Numbered from the stretch's first letter, positions 1-9,108 are shown. The stretch: DNA of 64,000 nucleotides from Thermoleophilaceae bacterium (GCA_040901445.1 JBBDYQ010000015.1:248001-312000), one strand, 5' to 3'. Notes: generated from the letters alone by a model not told the origin. Made by a program: numbers and translations.

Positions 1-644
1 GCACCGTCCGCCACACCCGAGCAATCGAAGATCCCGAGCCCGCCCGCGACCGTCGGGGCACAGGTGATCTGCTCCTTCGTAACCTGGGCGCGGAACTGCG
101 CCAGCTCGTTCTTTGCGCCGTTCGCGTGGTTCTTCCAGGCAATGCGTGTGAGCACCTCCCGCATCACGTCCTCGTCCAGTCCGTAGCGCTTGCAGTAGGC
201 GGGGGCCAGCAACGAGAACATCGCCGGCGGGGTGAGCTCGGCGTCTGTACCGTCGCCCGAGGGCGGCACGGAGAGGCCTGAGTAGCCAGAGTCCTTGAGC
301 TTCTCCACCCCGGTCGCCATCACACAATCGAAGGCGCCGGATGCCACCGCGTAGCAGGCTCCGCGGAAGGACTCTGAGCCGGTCGCGCACGCATTCTCCA
401 CCCGCGTGACCGGCTTGTTCTCAAGCTTGAGCGGACGGGCCAGGGTCATTCCTGTGATGCCGGAGCCGTACGTGCCGAGCCAGAAAGCGTCCACGTCGTC
501 CTTCTCGGTCTCTTGCGCGGACGCGAGACACTGCACCACCGCGTCGACGAGCAGGTCGTCGACGGAGCGGCCCCAGTGCTCGCGGAATGGGGTGCAGCCC
601 ATGCCGACGATCGCCACTCTGTCGCGGATGCCGTGACTCGCCAT
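1..644 (-). CDS. Thiolase (acetyl-CoA acetyltransferase-like), 3' part beyond the window edge
   Basis: The reading frame starts at the ATG at 644 and runs off the left edge without a stop, so only about the first 214 residues are visible. The N-terminus (MASHGIRDRVAIVGMG) and the active-site loop ENACATGS, with its nucleophilic Cys, mark it as a thiolase of the lipid-transfer/SCPx group. Its start overlaps the stop of the HMG-CoA-synthase/DUF35 gene by one base (TGATG). In steroid catabolism, thiolases of this group work with a DUF35 partner as retro-aldolases (Ltp2/ChsH2) or as thiolases that release acyl-CoA from a side chain. That role is inferred here from the neighbouring DUF35 domain. 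Confidence 0.85.
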   Translation of the reverse strand, partial: MASHGIRDRVAIVGMGCTPFREHWGRSVDDLLVDAVVQCLASAQETEKDDVDAFWLGTYGSGITGMTLARPLKLENKPVTRVENACATGSESFRGACYAVASGAFDCVMATGVEKLKDSGYSGLSVPPSGDGTDAELTPPAMFSLLAPAYCKRYGLDEDVMREVLTRIAWKNHANGAKNELAQFRAQVTKEQITCAPTVAGGLGIFDCSGVADG

Positions 645-2032
645 CAGGCCTCGCTCCGGGCGGGCTTCCCCTTCCAGAAGTAGTTGTGGATCCCCTGCGC
701 CGTGTGGGTCCGGCGGAACGTCATCTCCACCCTGTTGCCGATGGCAACCTCCTCGGAGTCGGCATCCGTGAGCTGGCACTGGTAGCGCCCGCCCTCGTCG
801 AAGTCGAGCACGACGTCGATCACCGGGGGTGCGAGCGAGTAGGCGAGGTGGTCCACGGTGAAGGTCGCGATCGTGGCCCTCCGGTCGGCAAGCGGCTCCG
901 GTCGCATCGCATCCACCGCACCGCAGCTTGTGCAGACGCGCTGGGGCGGCAGGTGCACAGTGGCGCAGCGCTCGCAGCGGGAGCCGTGGAAGGCGAACTT
1001 CCAGCGTTCCGACCGCGCCGAGGGCGGCGCTTCGGGCGGAACCGGATCTGGCCGACGCGGGGGCTCGCGCTCCAGCAGCCCCCGCCACGTCAGATAGTCG
1101 GCGTAGCTCGTTGGCCTTCTTGCGGCGATCTGGTCGCGCACGGTGGGACCCCTGCGCGCCTCGAGGACCGCCTCCCTCACAAGCAGCACCAGTGCGTCGC
1201 AGCCGTCCGCCGCGTGCAGGACCACGATCGTCTCGCCAGGCTGGGCGCGCTCCAGCGTCTCCGCGAGCTTGACGCCGGCGTCCGCCGCGCCGAGGTACCC
1301 GATCTCGTCCGCCAGGCTCGCGCCGGCCGCCGACTGCTCGGGGCCGCTTCGGTGCAGGTAGCGCGCGACCCGCGAGTGGGGGCTGGACACCACGAGATGA
1401 TCGGGCTTCTCTATCCCTGCCGTGGCCAGCGCTCGCTTTAGGACCGCCGCCCCCAGCGGCCGATAGCACTCCAGGCCGAAGCGCTCTTCCCAGACGCGGC
1501 TCGCGAAGTCCCCTGGGATGCGCCAGCGGTCGAGGAACTCCGCGCTCTCGGACTCCTGCGCGAGCGGTTCCGCGATCACGTGCTCGCCCTCGCCGAAGGC
1601 GAAAGCTGCCGCGCCGTCGCCGCCCTCGCGCTCGTCGGCCGAACCTGGCCGCCCGATCCGGATGTCGGACAGCACAGCGAGCCCATCCCCCGCCTCGGCC
1701 GCCAGCCGCAGCGCCCCCATCGCGCCGCGCACCGAAGCGCCCAGGTCCACCGCCATGATCGACGAGTCCAGCGCCAGCGCGGAGTGGATTGCCGAGGCGT
1801 TGGTCTTGTCGACATAGGCGGGCGAGGTCGTCGCGAAGGCCACCAACCCCGGCGGGGCGCTGCCCGCTCTCGCCCGGCGTGCGGCTTCCACGCCCATCGA
1901 GGTTGTGTCCTCGTCGTAGCTGGCGACGGCGCGTTCGCCTCTGCCTCCGTTGCCGCCCAGCGCCTCACCGATCCGGTCGCGCGAAAGCCGGTGGCAGGGA
2001 ACGTAGGCCCCGTAGGAGACGATTCCCCTCAT
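644..2032 (-). CDS. HMG-CoA synthase-like protein with C-terminal DUF35 (zinc ribbon/OB-fold) domain
   Basis: This 462-residue protein has two parts. Residues about 1-320 resemble the thiolase-fold HMG-CoA synthase/KAS III group. Residues about 353-462 are a DUF35 domain with a rubredoxin-like zinc knuckle (Cys353, Cys356, Cys367, Cys370) followed by an acyl-CoA-binding OB fold. At the place where HMG-CoA synthases carry the catalytic Cys, this protein reads DLGASVRGA, with Ser100, so it may not condense acyl groups itself. Such proteins are commonly encoded beside thiolases and form complexes with them; the one-base overlap with the thiolase fits that. Role: partner or scaffold of a thiolase/aldolase in acyl-CoA breakdown (inference). 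Confidence 0.8.
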   Translation of the reverse strand: MRGIVSYGAYVPCHRLSRDRIGEALGGNGGRGERAVASYDEDTTSMGVEAARRARAGSAPPGLVAFATTSPAYVDKTNASAIHSALALDSSIMAVDLGASVRGAMGALRLAAEAGDGLAVLSDIRIGRPGSADEREGGDGAAAFAFGEGEHVIAEPLAQESESAEFLDRWRIPGDFASRVWEERFGLECYRPLGAAVLKRALATAGIEKPDHLVVSSPHSRVARYLHRSGPEQSAAGASLADEIGYLGAADAGVKLAETLERAQPGETIVVLHAADGCDALVLLVREAVLEARRGPTVRDQIAARRPTSYADYLTWRGLLEREPPRRPDPVPPEAPPSARSERWKFAFHGSRCERCATVHLPPQRVCTSCGAVDAMRPEPLADRRATIATFTVDHLAYSLAPPVIDVVLDFDEGGRYQCQLTDADSEEVAIGNRVEMTFRRTHTAQGIHNYFWKGKPARSEA

Positions 2033-2038
2033 CGAGCG

Positions 2039-2485
2039 TTACACGACTCTGGCCGCGGCCTTACCGCGCAGCACTTCTCCACGGGGGCCGGCGACGCTGA
2101 AGCTGCATTCGGCGATCCGCTCTCTCCCCGCCTCGCGGACGGCGTCGACCCGGCCGTTCAGCTCGAGCACGTCGCCCGGCCAAACCTCGCCGACGAAGCG
2201 CGTGCTATAGCTCCGCAGGTTTGCGAGGCCGACCCATCGCGCCAACACGGAGGCCAGCGTGCCCGACTGGAGCAGGCCGTGGGCGAACACGCTGGGCATC
2301 CCGGCTCGCGTCGCGAACTCCTCGTCGTGGTGCATCGGGTTGAAGTCCCCGCTCGCGCCGGCGTAGCGGACGAGCTGCGTGCGAGTGATCGGCTCGGTCT
2401 CGATTGTGGGCAGGGCATCACCTTCGCGCAGAGGGACCGGTGCGGTCGGGGTCGTGGGGGCGACCTCGGCGAGCGCCGGCATCAC
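2039..2485 (-). CDS. MaoC-type enoyl-CoA hydratase
   Basis: This is a 148-residue single hot-dog-fold protein. The hydratase-2 motif is visible at residues 41-53 (YAGASGDFNPMHH), with the catalytic Asp47 and His52, followed by the usual FAHGLL segment. Enzymes of this family hydrate 2-enoyl-CoA to (R)-3-hydroxyacyl-CoA. Its start overlaps the stop of the upstream MaoC-like gene by 4 bases. In steroid side-chain pathways such pairs (ChsH1/ChsH2 or HadA/HadB type) form heteromeric hydratases. It is probably the catalytic half of a heterodimer with the product of 2482-2937, feeding the thiolase/DUF35 pair just downstream. Confidence 0.85.
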   Translation of the reverse strand: MMPALAEVAPTTPTAPVPLREGDALPTIETEPITRTQLVRYAGASGDFNPMHHDEEFATRAGMPSVFAHGLLQSGTLASVLARWVGLANLRSYSTRFVGEVWPGDVLELNGRVDAVREAGRERIAECSFSVAGPRGEVLRGKAAARVV

Positions 2486-2937
2486 CCCTCCCCCGCCCTC
2501 TCGATGATCAGGTCCTTCTGGCGGATCACAGTTTTCCCGTCCCCGTTCCCGAACTCGGTCGCGAGGGTGATGAAGGCCATCGTCCCGCCGCGCTTTCCCT
2601 CGCGAGTCGTGACGTCGGAAACGCGCCGTGAGGCCGTGAGCTGGTCGCCCACGTACACGGGCGCCAGGTACTCCCAGCTCGACTCGCCGTGCAGGACGCG
2701 CTCGAGATCGAGTCCGAGGGCCCCGAAACCCATATCGGCCCCCAGCCAGTGGGTCAGCGTCACGGTGAATGTCGGGGGAACGGGAATGCGCTCGAAGCCG
2801 GCGGCGCGCGCCGCCTCCAGGTCCGTATAGACGGGATCGTCGTCTCCGAGGGCCCTGACCAGCTCCCGGACTTTGCCGCGCTCGACGGGGAAGCTTGCTC
2901 CGCCGAGATCCTTGCCGATGAGGGACTCGTGGCTCAT
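2482..2937 (-). CDS. FAS1-like/MaoC N-terminal-type dehydratase subunit
   Basis: The protein has 151 residues and the FAS1-like dehydratase (HadA/HadC-type) hot-dog fold: the N-terminal ALGDDDPVYTD segment, then PPTF and HGESSWEYLAPVYVGD. It lacks the D-x-N-P-x-H catalytic signature present in the next gene, as expected for the non-catalytic half of a two-subunit hydratase. It is the first gene of a minus-strand unit (2937 to beyond 1) whose genes overlap by 1-4 bases or lie within a few bases of each other. The unit is divergent from the aldehyde dehydrogenase at 3019, with an 81-bp gap that must hold both promoters. Confidence 0.75.
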   Translation of the reverse strand: MSHESLIGKDLGGASFPVERGKVRELVRALGDDDPVYTDLEAARAAGFERIPVPPTFTVTLTHWLGADMGFGALGLDLERVLHGESSWEYLAPVYVGDQLTASRRVSDVTTREGKRGGTMAFITLATEFGNGDGKTVIRQKDLIIERAGEG

Positions 2938-3018
2938 GGGCGCCCGACCGTACCGAGCGGCCGCTCCGGCGCCACCCCGGGTTCTCGATAGCCGAACGGC
3001 GATGAACTGCAGGAGCGG

Positions 3019-4593
3019 GTGACCGGTACCGTCGTCCTCCCGGTGCCCCTCGTAGACAACGAACCAGCCCGGTCAGAGAACGAGCCAGCCCGGTCCTCCC
3101 GATTTGACGTCGTCGCTCCCGCCACCGGGGCCATCATGGGTCGGGTGCACGCGATGTCGGCTGAGGAGGTCGCTGTGCTCATTCGCCGTGCGCGCGCCGC
3201 CCAACCGGGTTGGGCCGCGCTCGGCTTCCAAGGCCGCGCCCAGGTAATGCGCGACCTTCGGGGCTGGCTCGTTAAGAATCTCGAGGAGGTGCTCGGGGCG
3301 CTCACGTCCGAGGGTGGTCGGACGCGCGAAGACGCCCTCTTCGGCGAGTGCTGGTTCGTCTGCGACTCGCTCGGGTTCTGGGCAAGGCGCTCACGACACT
3401 ACCTGGCCGACCGCAGGATCCGCTCGCGCTCACCGATCATGCGCGGCCGTACGATCCGGGTCCGGTACGCGCCACGCGGCGTGATAGGCGTGATCGCGCC
3501 CTGGAACTTCCCGCTGGCACTCGGGTTCGGCGATGCGATCCCCGCCCTCATGGCCGGGAACGCCGTGGTGCTGAAGCCCAGCGGCATCACTCCGCTCTCG
3601 TCGCTGCTCGTCGAGCGGGCCTGGCGAGAGATCGGGGCGCCAGACGGCGTCTTCGCCGTGGCGACCGGGCGCGGCGAGGTCGGCTCTGCGCTGGTCGACG
3701 CGGCCGACATGATCATGTTCACCGGCTCTGTCGACACGGGCCGCAAGATCGCGGAGCGGGCGGCGCGGCGCCTGACCCCAGTGTCGCTCGAGCTCGGCGG
3801 CAAGGACCCGATGATCGTGCTGCGCGACGCCGACCTCGACCGCGCGGCAGCTGTCGCGACCCAGTTCGCGTTCTGGCACAGCGGTCAGATCTGCATGTCG
3901 GTCGAGCGCGCGTACGTGGAGGACCCGGTCTACGACAGCTTCGTCGCCAAGGTCCTGGAGCGCACACAGTCCCTGCGTCAGGGCGCGGGCGGGCCCGCCG
4001 GCAGCGCCGAGGTCGGGGCGATGGTCACCTCCGAGCAGGCGGAGCTCGTGGCGAGCCACATCGCCGATGCCGTGGCCAAGGGCGCCCGGGTGCTGGCGGG
4101 GGGCAAGCCGCGGCCCGGGCCGGGGCGGTTCTTCGAGCCCACCGTACTCGTAGACGTGGACCACGGCATGCGCGTGATGACCGAAGAGACCTTCGGCCCC
4201 GTGCTGCCGATCATGCGTGTGGCGGACGCTGACGAGGCGGTGCGGCTGGCCAACGACAGCCTCTACGGCCTGAACTCGAGCGTGTTCAGCTCCGACCTCA
4301 CAAAGGGGGAGCGAATCGCGGAGCGGCTGCAGGCCGGCAACGCCTGCGTGAACGACGCGGCTGTGAACGCTGGCATCCCGGCGGCGCCGTTCGGGGCCGT
4401 GAAGGAGTCCGGCATCGGCACGCGCAACGGCCCCGAGGGGATTCGCAAGTACTGCAGCGCGCAGACCGTGCTCGTCCGGCGGCGACCGATTCCCGGTGCC
4501 GACTTCCTCGGCTGGCCCAACAGATCCTTCGCCACGCGCCTGTTCGAGCGCGTGCTGCGTCTGCTCTGGGGCCGGCGGCGCTCGTCCAGATAG
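3019..4593 (+). CDS. NAD(P)-dependent aldehyde dehydrogenase
   Basis: This 524-residue aldehyde dehydrogenase has all key residues: Asn163 in PWNF, Glu258 in LELGGKD and the nucleophile Cys292 in SGQICMS. The GTG at 3019 is preceded by AGGAG at a 4-5 base spacing, so it is a good start. The N-terminus carries a short duplicated segment (NEPARSENEPARSS), from a local tandem repeat of about 21 bases, which probably has no catalytic role. It oxidises an aldehyde to an acid; the exact substrate cannot be read from sequence. Next to a P450 of the sterol side-chain type, it may oxidise the aldehyde formed from a terminal methyl group. The P450 gene follows after 18 bases, so the two are probably cotranscribed. 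Confidence 0.88.
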   Translation: MTGTVVLPVPLVDNEPARSENEPARSSRFDVVAPATGAIMGRVHAMSAEEVAVLIRRARAAQPGWAALGFQGRAQVMRDLRGWLVKNLEEVLGALTSEGGRTREDALFGECWFVCDSLGFWARRSRHYLADRRIRSRSPIMRGRTIRVRYAPRGVIGVIAPWNFPLALGFGDAIPALMAGNAVVLKPSGITPLSSLLVERAWREIGAPDGVFAVATGRGEVGSALVDAADMIMFTGSVDTGRKIAERAARRLTPVSLELGGKDPMIVLRDADLDRAAAVATQFAFWHSGQICMSVERAYVEDPVYDSFVAKVLERTQSLRQGAGGPAGSAEVGAMVTSEQAELVASHIADAVAKGARVLAGGKPRPGPGRFFEPTVLVDVDHGMRVMTEETFGPVLPIMRVADADEAVRLANDSLYGLNSSVFSSDLTKGERIAERLQAGNACVNDAAVNAGIPAAPFGAVKESGIGTRNGPEGIRKYCSAQTVLVRRRPIPGADFLGWPNRSFATRLFERVLRLLWGRRRSSR

Positions 4594-4611
4594 CCGGGAC
4601 GCGGCTCGGGG

Positions 4612-5889
4612 ATGACGCGGCGCGCGGTTACGATCGCGCGGCGCGCGATGGCCACTCCAGCAGCCCACATCGAGCTCGATCGCATCGACCTGAGCGACCT
4701 CCACCTCTACGCCGACGGCCCGCCTTGGGGCTTGTTCGCGCGCCTGCGCCAGGCGGCCCCGGTGCACTGGAACCAGCTGCCCGACGCTCCCGGCTTCTGG
4801 TCGCTCACCCGGCACGCCGACATCCGCGCCGCGAACCTCGACTGGGAGACTTACTCCTCGGGGCTCGGCGGAGTGTTCCTGCGTGAGGACCAAGTGCTGC
4901 CCTGGGAGGCCGCGCAGCTGGCCATCATCAACCAGGATCCGCCCCGTCACACCAAGCTGCGCGACATCGTGCAGAAGGTGTTCACGCCGCGCGTGATTCG
5001 CGAGCGGGAGGCGCACATCTGCGAGCTGACCACCGAGCTGATCGACGGCCTGATCGAGCGTGGAGAGTGCGACTTCGTGCAGGACTTCGCCCGCAACCTG
5101 CCACTCACGGTGATCGCCGAGATGGGCGGTGTGCCCGCAGCGGACCACCAGCAGATCATTCAGTGGACTGAGCCGATGTCGGCTTTCGACGACCCCCGCT
5201 TCAGCACCTCGCTGGACCATCGCGTCCAGGCACTCGGGGAGCTGAGCCAGTACCTGCTCGCACTCGTGGCCGACCGGCGGGAAAACCCGCGCGAGGACCT
5301 GATCTCGCACCTCACCCGGGCCGAGGTGGACGGCGAGGGGCTGAGCGACCTCGAGATCGTGATCTTCTTCGCCTTCCTAATGGACGCCGGTAACCAGACG
5401 ACCCGCAACACCACCGCGGGGGCGATGCTCGCGCTGATGGAGCACCCCGAGGAGCGCCGGAAGCTGATCGAGGACCCGTCGCTGATCGGCGACGCCGTGG
5501 AGGAGTTCCTCCGGTGGCACAGCGCCATCCTCCAGATGCGCCGGACCGCCACACGCGACGTGGAGCTGCACGGGGTCAGGATCGAGGAGGGCCAGAAGGT
5601 CGTCCTCTGGTACGCCTCGGGAAACCGCGACCCCGATGTGTTCTCGGAGCCTGACCGGTTCAACGTGACCCGCAGCGACGCCGGTAAGCACCAGGCCTTC
5701 GGTGGCGGTGGTCGCCACTTCTGCCTGGGCAACCAGCTGGCCCGGCTCGAACTGCGGGTGATCTTTGAGGAGCTGCTGCGCCGGATCCCCGACATGGAGC
5801 TGGCCGGCCCCGTCGACCGCATGCGTTCCAACTTCTTTCACGGGATCGTGGGAATGCCCGTGACATTCACGCCGGGCAAGCGAAGCTGA
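4612..5889 (+). CDS. Cytochrome P450, CYP125/CYP142-like
   Basis: This is a 425-residue soluble bacterial P450. The oxygen-binding I-helix motif AGNQTT is at 259-264, the ExxR motif at 297-301 (EEFLR), and the heme loop FGGGGRHFCLGNQ holds Cys371 as thiolate ligand. The heme region and the C-terminal NFFHGIVGMPVTFTP resemble by eye the CYP142/CYP125 group, which hydroxylates the terminal carbon of sterol side chains; that subfamily call needs a search. An in-frame ATG at 4648 (MATPAAHIELD) is an equally good start. No ferredoxin or reductase gene is seen nearby. It follows the aldehyde dehydrogenase closely and converges on the FAD gene that ends at 5900. Confidence 0.9.
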   Translation: MTRRAVTIARRAMATPAAHIELDRIDLSDLHLYADGPPWGLFARLRQAAPVHWNQLPDAPGFWSLTRHADIRAANLDWETYSSGLGGVFLREDQVLPWEAAQLAIINQDPPRHTKLRDIVQKVFTPRVIREREAHICELTTELIDGLIERGECDFVQDFARNLPLTVIAEMGGVPAADHQQIIQWTEPMSAFDDPRFSTSLDHRVQALGELSQYLLALVADRRENPREDLISHLTRAEVDGEGLSDLEIVIFFAFLMDAGNQTTRNTTAGAMLALMEHPEERRKLIEDPSLIGDAVEEFLRWHSAILQMRRTATRDVELHGVRIEEGQKVVLWYASGNRDPDVFSEPDRFNVTRSDAGKHQAFGGGGRHFCLGNQLARLELRVIFEELLRRIPDMELAGPVDRMRSNFFHGIVGMPVTFTPGKRS

Positions 5890-5899
5890 GGCCGCCGGG

Positions 5900-7199
5900 C
5901 TAGGCGCCGACCGAGGCGCGCTCGAGCAGCTCGACCGCCTCGGCGGCGGTCATCGCGCAGGCGCTCGTCCCGATCAGCGCGCCGGGCCGCACGCCGTCCC
6001 CCACGTCCACCATGTTCGGCACCGGCGTGGCCACCGACGGGTTGTTCGAGGGCCGCAGCGCAGCGCGGGGTTGTCGCCGCGCATCGCCTTGAAGTGGACG
6101 ACCTCGGCCTTGTCGAACCAAGGCAGCATCTTGCGCAGGTCGGCCTCCAGGCGGGCCCGCTCGTCGTCCACGTCGAATCCGCCGCCCACCGACGGCCGCC
6201 ACGGAAAAGGCGTCGTAGAGCGTCCGCCCCTCGGGCGCGAGCTCGGGACAGAGCGCCGTCAGGTTTGCGATCGAGCAGAGGCGATCGGTGTCGGTGAAGT
6301 TCAGCATTCCCGGGCAGTCGGCGAGGAAGTCCTCGGTCGTGGAGAGGGAAAGCGCCAGCATGGAGGTCGGCAGGACGTCGGCGACCCGCTCCCGGAAGGC
6401 CTCCTCCACCGGGGTGCCGAGCACCATCTCCGCGGTCTTCGTCGGGCCGGCGTTCGAGACCACGGCGCTCGCCTCGAGCCGCACCTCCTGCCCGTCGGGC
6501 GCGGTGGCGCGGATGGCGACCGCAAGCCCGTCCTCGATCTCGATCCGGCTGACCTCCCAGCCGGTCCGAACCTCGCCGCCGTGCTCCACGATGGCGGCCG
6601 CGATGCGCTCGGCGATCTCGATGTTGCCGCGCGGCGCGAAACCGAAGTGGTTGTACGCGGCGCCCTCGCGCACGTTCGTGAAGAAGAGGGCCGCGGGCAC
6701 CTCGTTCGCGTTGGCCGTGAAGACGTTGCGGGCCACCGTCTCGATGAGGGTCTGGACGGTTCGGCTCCCGGTGTGCCGGCGGGTCCACTCCTCGATCGTC
6801 AGCTCGTCGTCCGGATCGGTGGTGGCGGTGCGCAGGCCCCTCCGCGACGCGAGCGGCCGTCTTGGTGACGCGCTTCATGAGGAACTTCCAGGCGGGAGCG
6901 CCGGCGTTCACATACCTGCCGCGGATCAGGAACCGTAGGGGCGGATCGGGCCAGCGCAGCTCCGGGTCGATGCCGAGCTCCTGGAGGGAACGGTGGAAAG
7001 GTCCGCCTTGGGCGATCGCTATCGCTCCGGTGGAAACACGGTAGCCGTGGACTTCGATGGTCGAGAAACGGCCGCCGACCCGCTTCGCCGCCTCGAGCAC
7101 CACCGGGCTTCGCCCCGCGCGCGCGAGACGCGCGGCGGCCAGCAGTCCCCCGGTGCCCGCACCGATCACGACGACGTCGTGCGCCCTGGAGGCGGTCAT
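5900..7199 (-). pseudogene. FAD-dependent oxidoreductase (phytoene desaturase-like), frameshifted copy
   Basis: From the ATG at 7199 the protein begins MTASRAHDVVVIGAGTGG (FAD Rossmann motif) and matches the intact neighbour at 7205-8533 along its whole length, but only across three frames. Breaks lie near 6840 (a GGGGCC run), near 6195 (just before SVGGGFDVDDE) and near 6052 (one base short in a CCC run before NNPSVATPVP). The last segment, GTSACAMTAAEAVELLE, returns to the second frame. Each break is a single-base change in or near a short homopolymer, so either the copy is decaying or the assembly has errors here. If repaired it would be a protein of about 430 residues of the amine-oxidase/phytoene dehydrogenase superfamily. 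The intact paralogue lies immediately upstream in the same operon. Confidence 0.8.
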
Positions 7200-7204
7200 C
7201 GCGG

Positions 7205-8533
7205 CTAGGCAGCCGCTGCGCCGCCGCTGAGGGCCGGCTCCTCCAGCAGCGCATCGACCGCGATTCTCGCGGTCATCGCGCACGCCGTGGTGCCGCTCGT
7301 GCCGTCCGGCTTGACCCCGTCGCCCACGTCCACCAGGTTCGCCACGGGGGTCCTGACGCCGGGGTCCTTGCCGGGCGCGCAACGCATCGCGGGCTTCTCG
7401 TTGCCTCGCATGACCTTGAACAGAACGGTCTCGGCGTCGTCGAAGCCGGGCAGGACCTTGGCCAGATCCTCCTCGAGCAGCCTGCGCTCCAGGTCCACGT
7501 CGAACTCGCCGCCGAGCGACGGGCGCGGCACGGAGTAGGCGTCATAGAGCTTCCGTCCCTCGGGGGCCAGCTCGGGGCAGAGGGCGGTCATGTTGCCCAT
7601 GCTGCAGAGCCGCTTCGTGTCGGTGAAGTTCATCATCCCGGGACAGCCCGCGAGGATCTCCTCCCGGGTGGAGAACGCCAGGGCGAGCATCGACGTGGGC
7701 TGCGTGCCCTCGACCCGCTTCTCGAACTCGGTCGCCAACGGCGAATCGGCGACGAGCTTGGCCGTGTTGACCGGCCCTATGTCCGAGATGACCGCGCACG
7801 CCGGCAGCCTGTGCCGGGCGCCGGCGGCGTCTATGGCCAGTACGGCGACCGCCTCGCTCTCCTCGATCTCGATCATCGTGGCGGTCCACTCCGTCCGGAC
7901 CTCACCGCCGCGCTCCTCGATCGCGGCCGCCACCGCCTTGGCGATCCCCACATTGCCTTGTGGCGCGAATCCGAAGGTCTTGTAGCCGCCCGTCTTCCTC
8001 AGACAGCTGAAGAAGGTGTGGGCGGACATCTCGTCCGCGTTGACGGTAAACATCGACGCCGCCAGCGCCTGGAACAGGCTGGCCACGGTCTTGCTCCGCG
8101 TGTAGCGCTTCGCCCACTCCTCGAGCGTCAGTCCTGCGTCGTCCGCGCCCTCGTCGGGCCCCGCGCGGCGAACTGCGTCCGCAATGCCGGCAGCCGACTT
8201 GGTGACCCGCTTGATCATGAACTCCCACGCCGGCGCGCCGGCCGTCACGTCGCGTCCGCGGATGCGTACGCGCACGGCGGGGTCCGGTATGCGCAGATCG
8301 GCGTCGATGCCGAGCCCCTCGAAGGTTTCGTGCCAGGGCCCGTTCAGCTCGATCGCGATCGCGCCGGTGGGAATCCTGAAGCCGTCCTTCTCGATCGTTG
8401 AGAAGCGACCCCCGATACGGTCGGTCGCTTCGATGATCAGGGGCTTCAGCCCCGCCTGGACCAGGCGCACGCCGGACACCAGGCCGCCGACGCCGGCGCC
8501 GATCACCACCACGTCGTGCTGGCGCTCGGACAT
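7205..8533 (-). CDS. FAD-dependent oxidoreductase (phytoene desaturase/amine oxidase superfamily)
   Basis: This intact protein has 442 residues, with the dinucleotide-binding motif VVVIGAGVGG near residues 8-17 and the second conserved patch DRIGGRFSTIEKDGFRI. The C-terminal FAD-contacting segment DVGDGVKPDGTSGTTACAM completes the fold. Members of this superfamily desaturate or isomerise hydrophobic polyene or alicyclic substrates. Within a lipid-degradation operon it may introduce a double bond into a ring or side chain (inference). It is the intact partner of the frameshifted copy that follows after 5 bases. The stop of the VOC gene lies just upstream, so transcription most likely starts at the operator near 9.1 kb. 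Confidence 0.85.
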   Translation of the reverse strand: MSERQHDVVVIGAGVGGLVSGVRLVQAGLKPLIIEATDRIGGRFSTIEKDGFRIPTGAIAIELNGPWHETFEGLGIDADLRIPDPAVRVRIRGRDVTAGAPAWEFMIKRVTKSAAGIADAVRRAGPDEGADDAGLTLEEWAKRYTRSKTVASLFQALAASMFTVNADEMSAHTFFSCLRKTGGYKTFGFAPQGNVGIAKAVAAAIEERGGEVRTEWTATMIEIEESEAVAVLAIDAAGARHRLPACAVISDIGPVNTAKLVADSPLATEFEKRVEGTQPTSMLALAFSTREEILAGCPGMMNFTDTKRLCSMGNMTALCPELAPEGRKLYDAYSVPRPSLGGEFDVDLERRLLEEDLAKVLPGFDDAETVLFKVMRGNEKPAMRCAPGKDPGVRTPVANLVDVGDGVKPDGTSGTTACAMTARIAVDALLEEPALSGGAAAA

Positions 8534-8534
8534 C

Positions 8535-9071
8535 TCAGGCGGCCTCGTTCGCGGTCGCGTCGGAGAGCTCGCCGTCCCAGTCCGGCGTGGGCTCCACCGG
8601 CGTCATGTCACTGGCGCTGGTCTTGGCCCACTCCGCGTCCACCTCGAAGAGCACGCGGTGATTGCGCTTGGGATGCAGGAACCAGTACGAGACGCCGTAC
8701 TGGTCGACGCGGGGGCTCTCGCCGATCAGCCCGAGCTCGTCGCGGGCGGCTTCGTGGCTGCGCCACTCGCCCTTGATGTCGTTCGTGGTGATCCCGATGT
8801 GGTGCACGCCACCGCCGGTTCGATCGAGGAAGGCCTGCATCGGGCCCTCAGCGGCGGGCTCGATCAGCTCGAGCCAGACCTGCCCCACGGGGAAGAGCGC
8901 GAAATGCATGACGTCGACGACCCCGCTGTCGGCGTCCACGTCCTCGTAGTCACGCTCGTAGATGAGCCGTCCCTTGTCGATGTCGAAGATCCGCCCGTAG
9001 TGCTCCAGGGCTGCATCGACGTTCCTCACGACGATCCCGATGTGGTCGAGCTTGCTGATGGCCACGCGCAT
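8535..9071 (-). CDS. VOC-superfamily protein (glyoxalase/methylmalonyl-CoA epimerase-like)
   Basis: The protein of about 178 residues begins MRVAISKLDHIGIVVRNVD and has two beta-alpha-beta-beta-beta VOC modules: the first with His in LDHIGIVV, the second with GGVHHIGITT and a C-terminal metal-ligand Glu in HRVLFEVD. The pattern resembles methylmalonyl-CoA epimerase-like VOC enzymes rather than extradiol dioxygenases. The ATG at 9071 touches its GGAAAGGG; a GTG two codons later (9065) has better spacing and may be the true start. A 20-bp near-palindromic operator (9089-9108) lies 18 bases upstream, so this is probably the first gene of the 9071-to-5900 transcription unit. Substrate unknown. 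Confidence 0.8.
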   Translation of the reverse strand: MRVAISKLDHIGIVVRNVDAALEHYGRIFDIDKGRLIYERDYEDVDADSGVVDVMHFALFPVGQVWLELIEPAAEGPMQAFLDRTGGGVHHIGITTNDIKGEWRSHEAARDELGLIGESPRVDQYGVSYWFLHPKRNHRVLFEVDAEWAKTSASDMTPVEPTPDWDGELSDATANEAA

Positions 9072-9088
9072 CCCTTTCCGATCGACCC

Positions 9089-9108
9089 AACCAATCGATT
9101 GGTAGATT
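9089..9108. promoter_or_regulatory. Operator site 1 of the shared 20-bp motif (upstream of VOC/FAD genes)
   Basis: The sequence AACCAATCGATTGGTAGATT contains the perfect 14-bp palindrome ACCAATCGATTGGT. It matches site 4 in front of the mce operon at 17 of 20 bases in direct alignment. It lies between the stop of the acyl-CoA dehydrogenase (9115) and the VOC start (9071). Size and symmetry are typical of TetR-family operators; the regulator is not identified. Confidence 0.6.

Noticed and set aside
587-2830. Long open frames on the plus strand opposite the HMG-CoA synthase/MaoC genes
   Set aside because: They are rich in Arg, Pro and Gly, have no recognisable domain, and exactly shadow confidently assigned minus-strand genes; this is typical of GC-rich DNA.
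3430-5310. 626-residue minus-strand frame opposite the aldehyde dehydrogenase and P450
   Set aside because: Both plus-strand genes have complete catalytic motifs; the antisense frame has none and an atypical His/Arg/Val-rich composition.
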